This document shows, one piece after another, positions 1-10,281 of a DNA stretch of 33,050 nt. Below the pieces are notes generated by a model. That model was given only the letters and a program-made list of their open reading frames with translations, was not told the DNA's origin and did no database searches. The position numbers and the translations under genes were made by a program. Origin of the DNA: Intoshia linei (Eukaryota > Orthonectida > Rhopaluridae); contig LWCA01000300.1 in the NCBI GenBank assembly GCA_001642005.1, positions 1-33,050 of the forward strand, in the 5' to 3' direction. Every line of letters begins with the position of its first letter. The first letter of the stretch is position 1.

Positions 1-38
1 TCCAGAAAATGGTTTTAATAGCATTTTTATAGGGTGCT

Positions 39-1698
39 CTAATGTTTTGTCGGGGTGTACATGATGTGAACCTGCATTTTCGTATAATGAATATTTTTGC
101 AAAGTATGTATGACATTATTTCAATAATGCTGGATCGTGTTTTGGGGTTTTTGATAACAACGTAATATATGGAAATATATTTTTCCTATTTCATGGAAAT
201 GTAATTTTTATAAAATTATTAATACCACCAACTCATCCATGTCACAAGACTTTATGAATCTGTCAAATTGAACAAACCGTGTTTTTACTTTTTTTTTCAT
301 CTAAAATAAAATGAGTATAAAACCATTTTAGATATACCTTGACATTACCATATGAAAAATTAATGACTGACAAAAACAATGAATTGTTTACGATATCATC
401 TATATTTCCATCCGTTCTTTCATCAGCTGCTTTTATAGATTCATAATCAAGTTTAACTAACTAAAAAATAATATTTATAAAAATCCGTTACTCTACCTCA
501 TTGCAAAAATATCTTTCTTTTTTAATTGGCATGTTGACCAAATTGTCCATAAAAAATACGACATTACAATAAGTATCATAATCACTATATTTCGAAAAAA
601 TACATTGATGCAAAATAGATTCGTGTAAATTTTTAAATATCAACGTAGTTATAGACTGCGGTAAGACATGCATCATATATTCTCCGTATCCTGTATTTAG
701 TAAATTTAAAAATTCTTCACCGATAAGATCATGCGATAACAGATAACTAATTTCAATTTTATAATTTTGTCCATGCATATTCATTGGAACAAGATCGTAA
801 GTTAAAAATCTTGTAACATAATCAAATATACTATATTCAACGGACTTCTTTACTACTTTACTTTTCGTCTATGTACTTTGATCATAATAAAAAAAATGTT
901 ATAATACCTGCCTATTGTATGCGTACAATAAAATAATATACTCCATAAACATTGATATGGTTTGATCCATTGTTTTTGTGTATAATGCCTTGGGTTTAGA
1001 ATATGCATTATCTACTTTAGAATCGAAGCTAAAAGTACATTTTTTAAAATAAAATAAGAATTATATATTCCTGAACTTTTAGAATGTTTTAGGTTCATCA
1101 AAATTACCTCAAAAGATAAATTCATTTTTATAAAATCCGATTAACAAAATAATATTATATAGCGCAAGCGTGAGTGGCTAGCAAGTGCTCAAACGGAAAT
1201 AATTTTGAGTAGTGCATTATTTGGTTGTACGTTAAAAGTTTTTATATCTGTAAATGTATTAACGCATGATGTAAAACAAGGTGGCCAGTTATGCACTAAA
1301 TGGGTGGTTCCCGTGACCCCTCAACAAGTTTAAATATTTTTATACACATCAGGGGTCCATACGGTTTATTTGATAACATTTGTACTAAATACAGATTTTC
1401 ACAAATAAATTATACTCCAATGTCAAATCAGATTCCAAAGGAAGACCAAACATGTTTCCATGAATATTTTTCAACAATGACATACAGACGAATTTAATAA
1501 ATTTTTCTAAATTGTTTAAATTATATTAATATTGGAAATACCGTCTAATTTTGGGTTGTCATTTACCAATGTTTTTATGTCATCATCAGTATAACATTTA
1601 AATACCTTAACCAATGAGTAGACTAATTGAGGTGCAGTTATATGTTCGTGTTCCATACTATTTTCTATTAAAAGATCAAAATCACAAATTATTTTCAA
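39..1698 (-). CDS. unrecognised multi-exon protein, possibly continuing past the left edge
   Basis: The minus strand reads as a chain of exons: about 1698-1542, 1506-1393, 1247-1195, then 1028-908, 868-497, 460-338, 300-226 and 185-72. All except the 1195-to-1028 step join in frame through GT-AG introns of 30-40 nt or somewhat more. The last exon can read to a TAG at 41-39, or splice at a GT at 71-70 and leave the window. The link between 1195 and 1028 is unresolved: the downstream exon needs two carried bases and I cannot find the donor. The product is rich in hydrophobic and aromatic residues and looks all-helical, with no signal peptide or transmembrane block. Short stretches (TLIFKNLHESI; KNPKTRSSIIEI) faintly recall the Ufd2/UBE4 ubiquitin-ligase core, but in the wrong order, so I assign no family. 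The true start is not established. Confidence 0.6.
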
Positions 1699-2273
1699 AT
1701 AAAATTATATTTAAATCAAAATTTGGTATAATAAGGTTATTTTTAAGTGTTAATTTTTTAGTTGTAACTTATTGTAAATTAAAAATTGTATAACAATTAT
1801 TGTAAATTACAATTTGTAATTGCAAATTGCAAATTTTGTCAACTAACTAGCAAAAATCGCATTATAAAGCACAGTCAAATGCACATTAGGATGTTAACTT
1901 TTACTACTTTTGTCAATCAAAAAAAAGTATATTTCAGCATCTGAGTTTTTTGCTATGCTGAACAAAATGGTAAAAAAACTTTTTAATTTTGTTAACAATA
2001 ACTCTCGCGCATTTGTCATTTATCAATAATCTGCCAAAAAAAATAAATAAAGTTAATTTCAGTTAAAATTAGTAAGTTACCATCACTATTTGTGTACCTG
2101 TAGCCCTGAAATGGCGGGATTTCGATTACTTTCATGTAGTTACAACATTTACATACATTTCTTTGATTAATAATACATGATTTATATACTATTCTATACT
2201 TACTAGTATTATTCTTCGATTTGTGCTGTCAAAAGTCTTATTATATTCAAAAAGATATAGACGATAAATATTA
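1699..2273. other. intergenic, nothing recognised
   Basis: AT-rich sequence between the minus-strand gene and the broken transporter copy. It contains A/T runs and a short self-similar stretch near 1785-1840 made of permuted AATTGTAAATTAC-like words. I see no exon-like open frame, RNA gene or clear transposon end. Confidence 0.5.
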
Positions 2274-3085
2274 CCACTTACCAAAAGCTTCATCTTTTAT
2301 AGACGTAACAAAAACTGGATTTTCAGTTTTATTTACGGTAATTCCGTTAAAAATTTTCTACATTGAGGCTGGTGTAATTTCATAAGGCAGTGGTTACTAA
2401 AGTTTTTCACCGTTGACTCACATTATCATTCATAATTTTTCACTTATAACATAAAAAAATGTTTTAGGGTCCGTTAAAGTTATTTTTATGATATGGAACC
2501 TTTAATTTTGATACTTTGGGATCCGCTGATATATCCAACAAGATAATTAAAAATAATTTAGGAAGTAACATCAATATTCTTTGTGTTTATATAAAAGATA
2601 GATGTTATTATCTCAGCAGTTAGTTTTATAGGAGCGTGTGCTGTTTTGTTGTGTATTTATATTACGATCAAATAAAAACTATAAGTCGACATTAAGTAGT
2701 GTAAACATAAATACTTTGTGTAATATTGTTTCTAAATAAACATCTTCATAATTATATATTTTTTATATTACAATTACTGATAATTGCTGGTTTAATATTT
2801 CAACCACTAAATTGTCTTTTTGAAGTGGTAATTGTAGTCAGTGGAATACCATTCTATGTATTTTTTGTCGTCAAAAAAATTGAAATAAATTTTATCACTT
2901 CATAGACAAGCAGTGATTAAACTTTGAATTTAAAGTATTTAAATTGTATAAATTATTACTATGAATTTATTTGAATGGCTCTATCCGAAAAAAATAAATT
3001 CAGTAAATTCAATTTTGAAAAATATGAAATTAGCAATGATGAATCAGAAAATATTTCATATTTTTAGGAAATTTTGTTATATATA
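2274..3085 (+). pseudogene. broken duplicate of transporter exons 7-10
   Basis: This stretch is collinear at the DNA level with 8299 to about 9275 of the intact transporter, introns included. The exon 7 copy (about 2281-2336) is still open with a one-codon deletion. The exon 8 copy (from about 2563) has a TAA where the intact gene has a TCA serine codon, plus an indel that shifts the frame before the KIRSNK stretch. The TATAG acceptor before exon 9 has changed to CTAAA. The exon 10 copy (about 2962-3050) joins directly to sequence that lies some 85 nt downstream in the parent, so the last codons and stop are deleted. Conserved introns show that this is a genomic duplication rather than a retrocopy. 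The apparent 79-codon frame at 2961-3200 belongs to this remnant. Function is very unlikely. Confidence 0.88.
2388..2528. mobile_element. old hAT-like MITE shared by both transporter copies (copy A)
   Basis: The element begins CAGTGGTTACTAAAG and ends with the complement of CAGCGGATCCCAAAG, giving diverged inverted ends in the hAT style. It lies inside the intron that corresponds to intron 7 of the transporter. The same element sits at 8451-8615 in the intact gene, so insertion came before the duplication. No target-site duplication is readable any more. Confidence 0.5.
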
Positions 3086-3311
3086 TGAAAATATAAACTA
3101 CCAAACGATGTATTCAAAGTATCAAAGCAGTGAGGTACGTATCATAGTATACATTAACGTGAGCCAATATTTTTATGGAGTAGTCTTAGTTAAACTTTAA
3201 TTACATGAATTTCAAGAAAACGAATGTAGAAAATTTATATAATTCAAATCGATCAACAATACATTTTTATATTAAGAAGATAAATAGGATCATACTGATA
3301 TTACTATACAT

Positions 3312-3570
3312 CAGGGCCGGCAACCAGTGACCCACAGAATAATTTTGGTGGCCCTTTGAGTGAATATGTAAATTATTTATTTTTAAATTTTTCAACTTTT
3401 TAATACTGAATTTTCAAATCGTCCTGGATAGTATTTTGTATAATATACTATAACCGCATCTCTTTTATTAAAATTGAAATGTATCATGTGTCAATTTTCA
3501 AAAACGGGGCCCGTGGAATTTTTTAATATAAAAAAGTGGTACATGAGATGCAAAAGGTTGCCGACCCCTG
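3312..3570. mobile_element. hAT-type MITE, 259 bp, with perfect 8-bp target duplication
   Basis: The left end reads CAGGGCCGGCAACC and the right end GGTTGCCGACCCCTG, an imperfect inverted repeat of about 15 bp with the CAGGG start common in animal hAT elements. CTATACAT flanks it exactly on both sides (3304-3311 and 3571-3578), which is the 8-bp duplication made by hAT transposases. The interior has no transposase frame, so the element is non-autonomous. It lies upstream of the transporter gene. The two overlapping 64-codon frames inside and across it are not genes. Confidence 0.9.
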
Positions 3571-3578
3571 CTATACAT

Positions 3579-3985
3579 CAATATTTTTTGATGATTTTTT
3601 TCAGGTTTATATTTTTCATTTGGCCGGTGGCCTTGAGCTTGGTAATTTCGGGTCTGCTAGTACATTAAAAAAAATTGGTATAACTTCTCGGTCCAAACAA
3701 TTTTTGTCTCGAAGAATTTACAAAATATAAAATAAGACCGAAACTGACGGATGACCTTTGAAAAATGTATTATTTTGAATACTAAAAAACATAATAAATA
3801 TTTGCACATAGTGTACAGCAAAATACTAAAGTAAATAAAAATTCAGTATTTATTAAATATACATTCCTTTTAAGTAGTTTTATTTTTCAAATCGTCTATT
3901 TGAGGTAAGGATAGCAGCACTAATAAAAAATATTAGTGTAAACCTATTAACTAATACTGTGAAAATTGAAAAATAATCACTTTAA
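3579..3985 (+). promoter_or_regulatory. presumed 5' flank of the transporter gene
   Basis: About 400 nt of AT-rich sequence between the MITE and the ATG at 3986. It must include the 5' UTR and probably the promoter of the transporter, but I cannot point to a specific TATA box or initiator in sequence this AT-rich. No other gene is visible. Confidence 0.3.
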
Positions 3986-6900
3986 ATGACTGAACGAAAA
4001 TTGGAAAGATCAATGGGACTGCTTTCCGGTATTTCCATGATTGTAGGAGTAATAATTGGATGTGGTATTTTTATCAGTCCCGTAGACATTTTGAAAGCAA
4101 CTGATAACGTTGGAATGTCACTAATTGTTTGGTTAATTTGCGGAATTATTGCTACATTGGGTTCTTTAATTTTCGCAGAACTTGGATGCAATTTTCAAGA
4201 ATCGGGCGGAATATACACGTATGCCAATGAATTAGGCAGTGTGTATGGATTTCATATTATGTGGGCTATGATGTTTGTATTGAATCCATGCTCTATTGCA
4301 GGTAAATAACAATAAATACATTTAAAGATATTTATTCTACTAGCAAAGGCTATAGCCGCGTCAAGCAATTTGATTCAATTGTGTTTTGTTGGCTGTTCAG
4401 CTCCAATAATAATTATAATTATAATTTCAATATGCATAATATGTAACAAATTATTTTTTTATATGATTTAATCAACTATAATTATGATCAATCCTTCAAG
4501 GTTATTGTAAATTACATATTGTATATGCAATACATAGTTTTTTTTGTTAGATAACACTAGACAACAAAAATTAACTTTTTGGTTTACTTATGGGGTCTAA
4601 CTAGTGATTGTGCCGGGGAAAAAAACCAGAACAAAATTCCCGGATTTCCCGAAAAAAAATTGAGACATACCTGTATTTGATTTGTCATTTGAATGTTTGT
4701 TATTACTATGAAAATATGATTATATTATAATATTTAAAATTTACCATTTCAAAAATCCCACCACTAATAAAATTTAATCAAAAATACTATTTCAATTCCT
4801 CATGAAAAAATTGACTTACACCGATATTCTTTTCAAAAATCCGATTTTAAGAAATCTTCACTTCATCAAACCACAAATAAAAAATCTAATTCTCCAGCCC
4901 TTAATAGAAAAATATTCTTTTTGCAATAATTTTTTTAAAAACCTCTTATTCCAATCACAAATTACTAACGTTTAAGGGAATTACCCTATTTTTCCAATAT
5001 TATTTTTAAAAATATTATGACTTGTTACGAACTAGAACGCTATCATCAAGATTGTTAAAATTAAAAGAAGCTCTTATGACCGTTCAACCTACGTCAACAC
5101 AAAATGAAAGAAATTTCTCTACTGCTTGTAATTTCGTTACAAAACGTAGAACGCGTCAATCTCACGCTTAAAAGACGAATCTATCAATATTATGAGTGTT
5201 TTGAAACACTTTTTCAACAATCTAAAATAAATAAATTTTTTTCTAATTAAATTTGTAAATTTCAATTTAGATTCGTGTTGTTTCATTAATTAAATTAATT
5301 TTTGTTTTTAAAATTAATTAAGGTCTCTAAAATTTTTAATGCTTCTATATGATATATGAATAAAAAATTAATATTTTTTCCGGGAAATCACAATCACTAA
5401 GTCTAACCATTTAAGTTTAAAGTGTGACGTTTTCTGAGCAGAACATCATTATTAAACAATATAGTATAAAATTATAATTTTTTACTAGTTTACACAGGTT
5501 TAATTTACAAAAAATTTTAAAATTGTAATGTTAGATATGCAGTACCATTAAAAATGATGATAAAATGTTGATTTTTGATGAAAATACTGAATAGGTTCCC
5601 AAATTTTTTGTGTGTTTGTAACCATTTATATAAGAAAATAAAATGAGTAGAGTTCAAATTTCTAATACGTCATCATCATTATTAATACATTGATAACACA
5701 CTAATGTATATAATATTAAAAAATCACACCACCAAATTTTTTTTAAAAGTTTTTACACAAATGTTAAAAAAATAAAATTAAAATAAATTAATATTAAGTG
5801 TAATAATAATCACTATAAATGTAATTTAATGTTAACCGGTCCACGGTGAATCAAGTTTTAGAACCACTACTTCGTCTTAAATCCATGATAAAAATAAAAA
5901 CTATGTACTAAATGTATTTACATTTTATTTTTTATGGGATTCATGTTATTTATGATGATTCTTTAGGTTTGTAACTATAATTCGATGGTTTTTAAGATAT
6001 TAAAAGCATTGTCTATAATAAATTAAAAATTCTGCCCTCGGCAGAGCTAGCTACTGTTTGTACGAAGTACGTAACAGTCTAGCTTGTTTCATTATAATAT
6101 TTTTGAACATTTCATTTAGATCTAAAAGTAAAATATAAAGCATACAGTTTTTTAAAAAGGGGTGATTTATAGCAAAGACTACAAAATCGTAAGATTATAC
6201 AATTCACGCATAAATTATTTAATTTTTATTTTGAGATTATCAATGATTGGACATTTAGAATTATACAAAAAATTGCATTATTCATTAAAATAATGACTTT
6301 GTAGATATTACATTAATAACATATAATAGATCATTGATCATGAATTAATTGAATGTTGTATATTAAAATTGAAACTAAAAACTAATTATATTTATGAACT
6401 TTATATGAAAAATATACATTTTTTCAGTCCTCATTGCATCGTATAAACATTATACACAGTATTCTTTTATGTAGTGCGACCATATTTAATTCGTAGTACT
6501 CAAATTGTACTATTTTTTGTTATTAGTAACCATAATAGTATCTCAATAAATGATGATAAATTTATAAAGAACATTGGGTGAAAAGTTAAGATGAAAAGTA
6601 TATAATTAATGATAGAATCTATCATATTATTAATAAATAATTGTTGATAATATTTAATTATATTTCTCGCTAAACGCGATTTTATAACATAATGATCTAC
6701 TAATTTATGGAACATATCAACACAAGTTTTTTTATCTTTATCAAATTTCATAATACTTAGGCATTTATGACATTCTACATAATCATTGCCTTTTTTTTAA
6801 CCTTAAATTTAGTAATCCAGTTTTCATTAAAATTATATCGATTTTTTGGCATTGTCGATTCAAAATATAAAAAATATCATCTTCATATTAAACTTTATTT

Positions 6901-9190
6901 GATATAATTCAGTAAAATTTTCACTGAAGAATGTTATTGTTATTTGTCACGTTTTAATTAGTACGAAATCATGTTATTTTCATTTCGTACTTTTTGTATA
7001 AATTCGTACTTATGGTCGTACTTATGGTCGCACTATTTATGGCCAGTACAAGGCTTATATTATAAGCTGGTTCAATTGATACATTTGAAAAAAATGTACT
7101 GAATTTTTTAATTTTGGCCGATATGTCCAATGTTTTATACAGGGTTTTCTACTTTTATTATTATTACTTAAACTTAGTGAAATATTTAGGTTTATTCACA
7201 CATATTAATATGAGCAGCACATATATGTCAAATGTCATTCAGAAACTGTTTACATTAATGAAAATTGCCGTTTGCATATTTATATTTTCAGTTGGAGTAT
7301 ACAATCTTTGTATAGGTATTTTTTTATTTTATATTATGCATGTATGTTAGGAAAATATGGAGCTCTAGAAAACAGTTTTGATGGGTTTTTTTCAAAATTA
7401 AATGGAGGGTTTATTATAGCATTGTACCAATGTTTGTTTTCTTTCAATGGATGGTATTCGCTGAATTTTTTGACTGAAGAATTAAAATCGCCAGAAAGGT
7501 AATGTATTAATATTTTATAAATAGTATAACTATTTAGAAATCTGCCAAGGTCCATTATAATATCACTACCACTTATTATAGCAATTTATATAATGACAAA
7601 TATAGGATATTTAACTCAAATATCAAAGGAAGAGTTTATAGCATCATGTTCTATCGGATTGGTACTAAAATAAATCTAATAAATATAAATGTTAAGACCT
7701 TTGCTGGCAGCGTTCATCTTTATGCCACTTATATTATTCCAATTTTTATTGCATGTTCTTGTATAGGAAGTATAAATGGAAATATGCTTAGTGTCACGAG
7801 GTAATAGTTACATTTATTATAATCATGACCATGGAGAGGTGCTAGGGTCCATATAACGGGCCTAATATTCTAAATTGATAGGTGATATGAGAACAATGTT
7901 ATGTATATTTGTTTCGAAATTTTTTTACTCGATCAAGCTAATGCTACAAAAAGTTTGGCAACGACTGGATGAAATAATAGATAGATGAACCCAAATTGTT
8001 TTTAAATGTGTATATAGTGGTCTACAGTTTTCATCTGGCCGGATCCACTGTTGGCCATCCACGGCCCTGATTATAAAAATTATATTGTATTGAAATTGTG
8101 TTAGGAATTATTAATATTATTGTAATAAATATATTTTATGAAATATTAATGGGTTAATACATAATATATGTAAAACAGTTATTATACGGTCAATTTATTT
8201 TATAATACAGATATTATTGATTAGATTATAATTTTATACTAGTTTATTTCTAATTTTGAAATTTATAGAATGTATTTTGTGGCTGCGCGGAAAAACCACT
8301 TACCAAAAGCGTTTTCTTTTATAGACGTAACAAACACACCTGGATTTTCTGTTTTGTTTACGGTAATTCCATTAATATTTATAAATGATTATAAAAGAAA
8401 TATATAAATATATATTTTTTCTAAATGGAGGCTGGTGTAATTTCATAATTCAATGATTACCAAATTTTTCACCGTGGACCACTTTATCATTAATAATTTT
8501 CCACTGATTGTAAGTTTTACTTGTATAACAGCCTTATTTATAAAAAAATGTTCTAGGGTCCGTTAAAGTTATTTTTATGATATGGCATCTTTCAGTTCGA
8601 TACTTTGGATCCGCTGATATATACAAAAATTAATAATTTTAAATAATTTAGGGAGTAACATCAATATTCTTTGTGTTTATATCAAAGATAGATGTCCTTA
8701 TTTCAGCAGTTAGTTTTATTGAAGCATGTGCGGTGTTATTGTGTGTTTACATTTTAATAAAAATACGATCAAATAAAAACTATAAGTCGACCCTCAAAGT
8801 AATATAAAAATAAATATTCTGTGTAATATTATTTATAGCTTAACATCTTCATAATTTATATATTTTTTATATTACAATTAATGATAATAATTGCTGGTTT
8901 AATATTTCAACCTCTACATTGTCTTCTTGGAGTGGTAATTGTACTGACTGGAATACCATTCTATATATTGTTTGTCGTCAAAAAACTTGAAATAAATTCT
9001 ATCACCTCATTGACAAGTAAGTGAATAAATTTTAAATTCAATATATTTAGATGCGATAAATTATTATTATCAATTAATTCGAATGGCTCTACCCGAAAAA
9101 AATGAGTCCATTACATTCAATTCTGAAAAATATGAAATTATCAATGACGAATCAGAAAATATATATAATCAAGATATTAAAAAACAATAA
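3986..9190 (+). CDS. SLC7 / LAT-type amino-acid transporter light chain
   Basis: Ten exons join without a frame break into 491 aa, a normal length for SLC7 light chains: 3986-4301, 4344-4442, 7190-7315, 7351-7498, 7538-7661, 7697-7800, 8269-8362, 8652-8798, 8839-9016, 9051-9190. These 12-TM antiporters exchange amino acids across the plasma membrane. Family marks include GVIIGCGIFISP in TM1 (about residues 21-32) and, in TM6-7, FSFNGWYSLNFLTEELK followed by SPERNLPR. A cysteine in FVGCSAP, just before TM4, sits where LAT proteins form the disulfide to a 4F2hc-type heavy chain. The C-terminal tail is acidic and polar. Most introns are 31-42 nt; introns 2, 6 and 7 are enlarged by hAT-related insertions. 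The last four exons have a broken duplicate upstream. The family call is firm; the substrate range cannot be read from the sequence. Confidence 0.93.
4602..5399 (+). mobile_element. internally deleted hAT transposon, 798 bp
   Basis: The element starts TAGTGATTGTG and ends with its complement (CACAATCACTA), fitting the TAGNG-type hAT terminus, with further matching CCGGGAAAA-type bases inside each end. It is flanked by GGTCTAAC (4594-4601) and AGTCTAAC (5400-5407), an 8-bp target duplication with one mismatch. It lies in intron 2 of the transporter, in the same orientation, and carries a transposase remnant at 5061-5171. It is too short to be autonomous. Confidence 0.88.
5061..5171 (+). pseudogene. 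hAT transposase C-terminal dimerisation-domain remnant
   Basis: This frame reads LKEALMTVQPTSTQNERNFS and continues STACNFVTKRRTR to a TAA at 5169. It matches the well-known hAT dimerisation motif (P-T-S-x-x-x-E-R-x-F-S-x-A-x-x-x-x-x-x-x-R). Codons after the stop still read like the rest of the domain but with more stops. Only this piece of the transposase survives inside the 798-bp element, so it is a decayed fragment and not a working enzyme. Confidence 0.85.
5592..5866. mobile_element. possible degenerate hAT-like fragment
   Basis: The right edge reads GGTCCACGGTGAATC followed by AAGTTTTAGAACCACTA, whose complement resembles the CAGTGGTT-CT-AAA-CTT...CACCGTGGACC end seen in the MITE at 8451-8615. 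The left edge near 5592 reads TAGGTTCCCAAATTT, similar to the other end of that family. No target duplication is clear. It lies in intron 2 of the transporter. Confidence 0.35.
6043..6084. repeat. strong hairpin in transporter intron 2
   Basis: GAGCTAGCTACTGTTTGTACG is followed, after a very short loop, by its near complement TACGTAACAGTCTAGCTT, allowing a stem of nearly 20 bp with a small bulge. Just before it, CTGCCCTCGGCAG forms another short palindrome. It does not fold as a tRNA. It may be a small mobile-element relic; its function is unknown. Confidence 0.4.
6610..6865 (-). pseudogene. possible transposon-type zinc-finger N-terminus, frameshifted
   Basis: On the minus strand from about 6854 one frame reads MPKNRYNFNENWITKFK. 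After an A8 run near 6790-6800 the next frame reads NDYVECHKCLSIMKFDK and continues with DKKTCVDMFHKLVDHYV to about 6620. The FNxxW...F start, then C-x-x-C, then a late His, resembles the BED/SKN-like finger that opens many DNA-transposon-derived proteins. The frame is broken at the A-run and nothing recognisable follows. It lies antisense inside transporter intron 2. A short functional gene with a small intron cannot be excluded. Confidence 0.35.
7824..8069. mobile_element. hAT-type MITE, 246 bp, in transporter intron 6
   Basis: The left end CATGACCATGGAGAGG pairs with the complement of the right end, CAGGGCCGTGGATGGCC, as an imperfect terminal inverted repeat. Flanks are ATTATAAT (7816-7823) and ATTATAAA (8070-8077), an 8-bp target duplication with one mismatch. 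The interior is non-coding. The insertion explains why intron 6 is 468 nt when its neighbours are about 35 nt. A related fragment lies at about 9671-9730. Confidence 0.75.
8451..8615. mobile_element. old hAT-like MITE in transporter intron 7 (copy B)
   Basis: Sequence between CAATGATTACCAAATTTTTC and CTTTGGATCCGCTG, collinear with the element at 2388-2528 in the duplicated exon block. The ends are diverged relatives of CAGTGGTT...CACCGTGGACC. It accounts for most of the 289-nt intron 7. No target duplication can be read. Confidence 0.5.
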
Positions 9191-9302
9191 AAATTAATTT
9201 TTTTTTCATAATGATTTTCTTAATTTTAAAAATTATGATATTCAAGCATTTCATATTTTTAGGAAATTTTTTTATAGATAAGGTAATGTAAAATATCAAA
9301 GT

Positions 9303-9370
9303 ACGATGCAGTGACGTACAATGTATTTTAGACTATGACATACGTTGTACAATGTACATCAATGCATCGT
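9303..9370. repeat. imperfect inverted repeat, 23-bp arms
   Basis: The left arm ACGATGCAGTGACGTACAAT at 9303 (with GTA following) matches the complement of the right arm at 9348-9370 in about 20 of 23 positions, with a 22-nt loop. It is probably a small mobile-element relic or foldback; no coding frame is associated. Confidence 0.5.
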
Positions 9371-9670
9371 CAGTAAAGCTGAATCAGTAGACCGAGAAAA
9401 AACTTCTAACCTGAAAAACATTATATTCCGTATTGGAATTTCCAATTTCCTGGAATACACTATCTAAAATATTTTTATTTTTTGTTTATGAGGAGCCGAT
9501 GAATGATCGTATTGTATCGAAATACTATATCAACCTAATAAATGTTAACGCTTCAATTTTACCTCATAGATTATCTAAAGTATTTTTAACAATTTCCTTT
9601 ACAATTTGATAAAATTAAGTTAACATACAAATACGCGTTTTGCCATAAGTGCTATACATTGTCTAACCAA

Positions 9671-9730
9671 AACCATGGAGGGCTAGCAATAGGCCGGACC
9701 AGATGAAAATTGTAAGGACATATAATGTTT
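9671..9730. mobile_element. fragment related to the 246-bp MITE
   Basis: ACCATGGAGGGCTAGCAATA followed by GGCCGGACCAGATGAAAATT closely resembles the complement of the right end of the element at 7824-8069 (GCCGTGGATGGCC...GATCCGGCCAGATGAAAACT). Only one end is recognisable here. Confidence 0.55.
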
Positions 9731-10281
9731 AAATTAGATGTCTATACATTGTTTAATCGATCGTTTATTGTTTAAAAATATCACTTGAAAATCAAATTGG
9801 TCGTTACAAAAATGAAAATTTCTAATATTACCTACTGATAAATTAAAATAGTAGGTCTCCCATGACTGTAGGTCCGGGTCATGTGGCTCTCTCTTCAATG
9901 TCATGTGTATAATTATTAAATAATAACATAATGACATCAATGCAGTCTTACAACATTAAAAACTTCACATATCTGGTCTCAAATGTCAATAGTGTCATTT
10001 ATGCCTTGTCAAAAGATTAATTATAATTTTGATAATCTTATTTGAAAATTCAATTCAATTGAAAATTTTGCTTGTAAAGGCGTGCTATTCGACACATACA
10101 CAATTCATAACTGAAATGCCCCTGAGATAACTAAACTAAAATTAAACATTTGAGTGTGAAAGTTTCAGACTGAAACTGATAATTATGAGATAGCATAGCT
10201 ATTAGCTATAGAAATATGTATTTAATTTAATTTAAAATTTATTGTATTTTCAATAACTATATCTCACAATTACAACAAAGG

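Larger units (their letters stand above)
9191..10281. other. intergenic between the transporter and NF-YB, with mobile-element relics
   Basis: About 1.1 kb with no supported gene. It holds an imperfect hairpin (9303-9325 with 9348-9370) and a fragment of the 246-bp MITE family (9671-9730). Two 16-bp direct repeats, CTATACATTGTCTAAC (9652) and CTATACATTGTTTAAT (9742), bracket that fragment. The 68-codon minus frame at 9734-9940 has no recognisable content. The last few hundred bases must contain the NF-YB promoter, but no element stands out. Confidence 0.5.

Noticed and set aside
39-1028. Assignment of the minus-strand gene to UBE4/Ufd2
   Set aside because: The two short similar stretches appear in the reverse order to the family and no U-box is in view.
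1300-1497. Plus-strand 65-codon frame containing a GPYG motif
   Set aside because: It is antisense to a better-supported minus-strand exon (1506-1393), and flavoenzyme-like context around GPYG is absent.
2274-3085. Retrocopy origin of the transporter duplicate
   Set aside because: Intron sequences, including an intronic MITE, are conserved between copies, so the duplication was at the DNA level.
2961-3200. 79-codon frame starting MNLFEWLYPKK
   Set aside because: It is an out-of-frame reading of the duplicated, broken exon 10 of the transporter and runs into non-homologous sequence.
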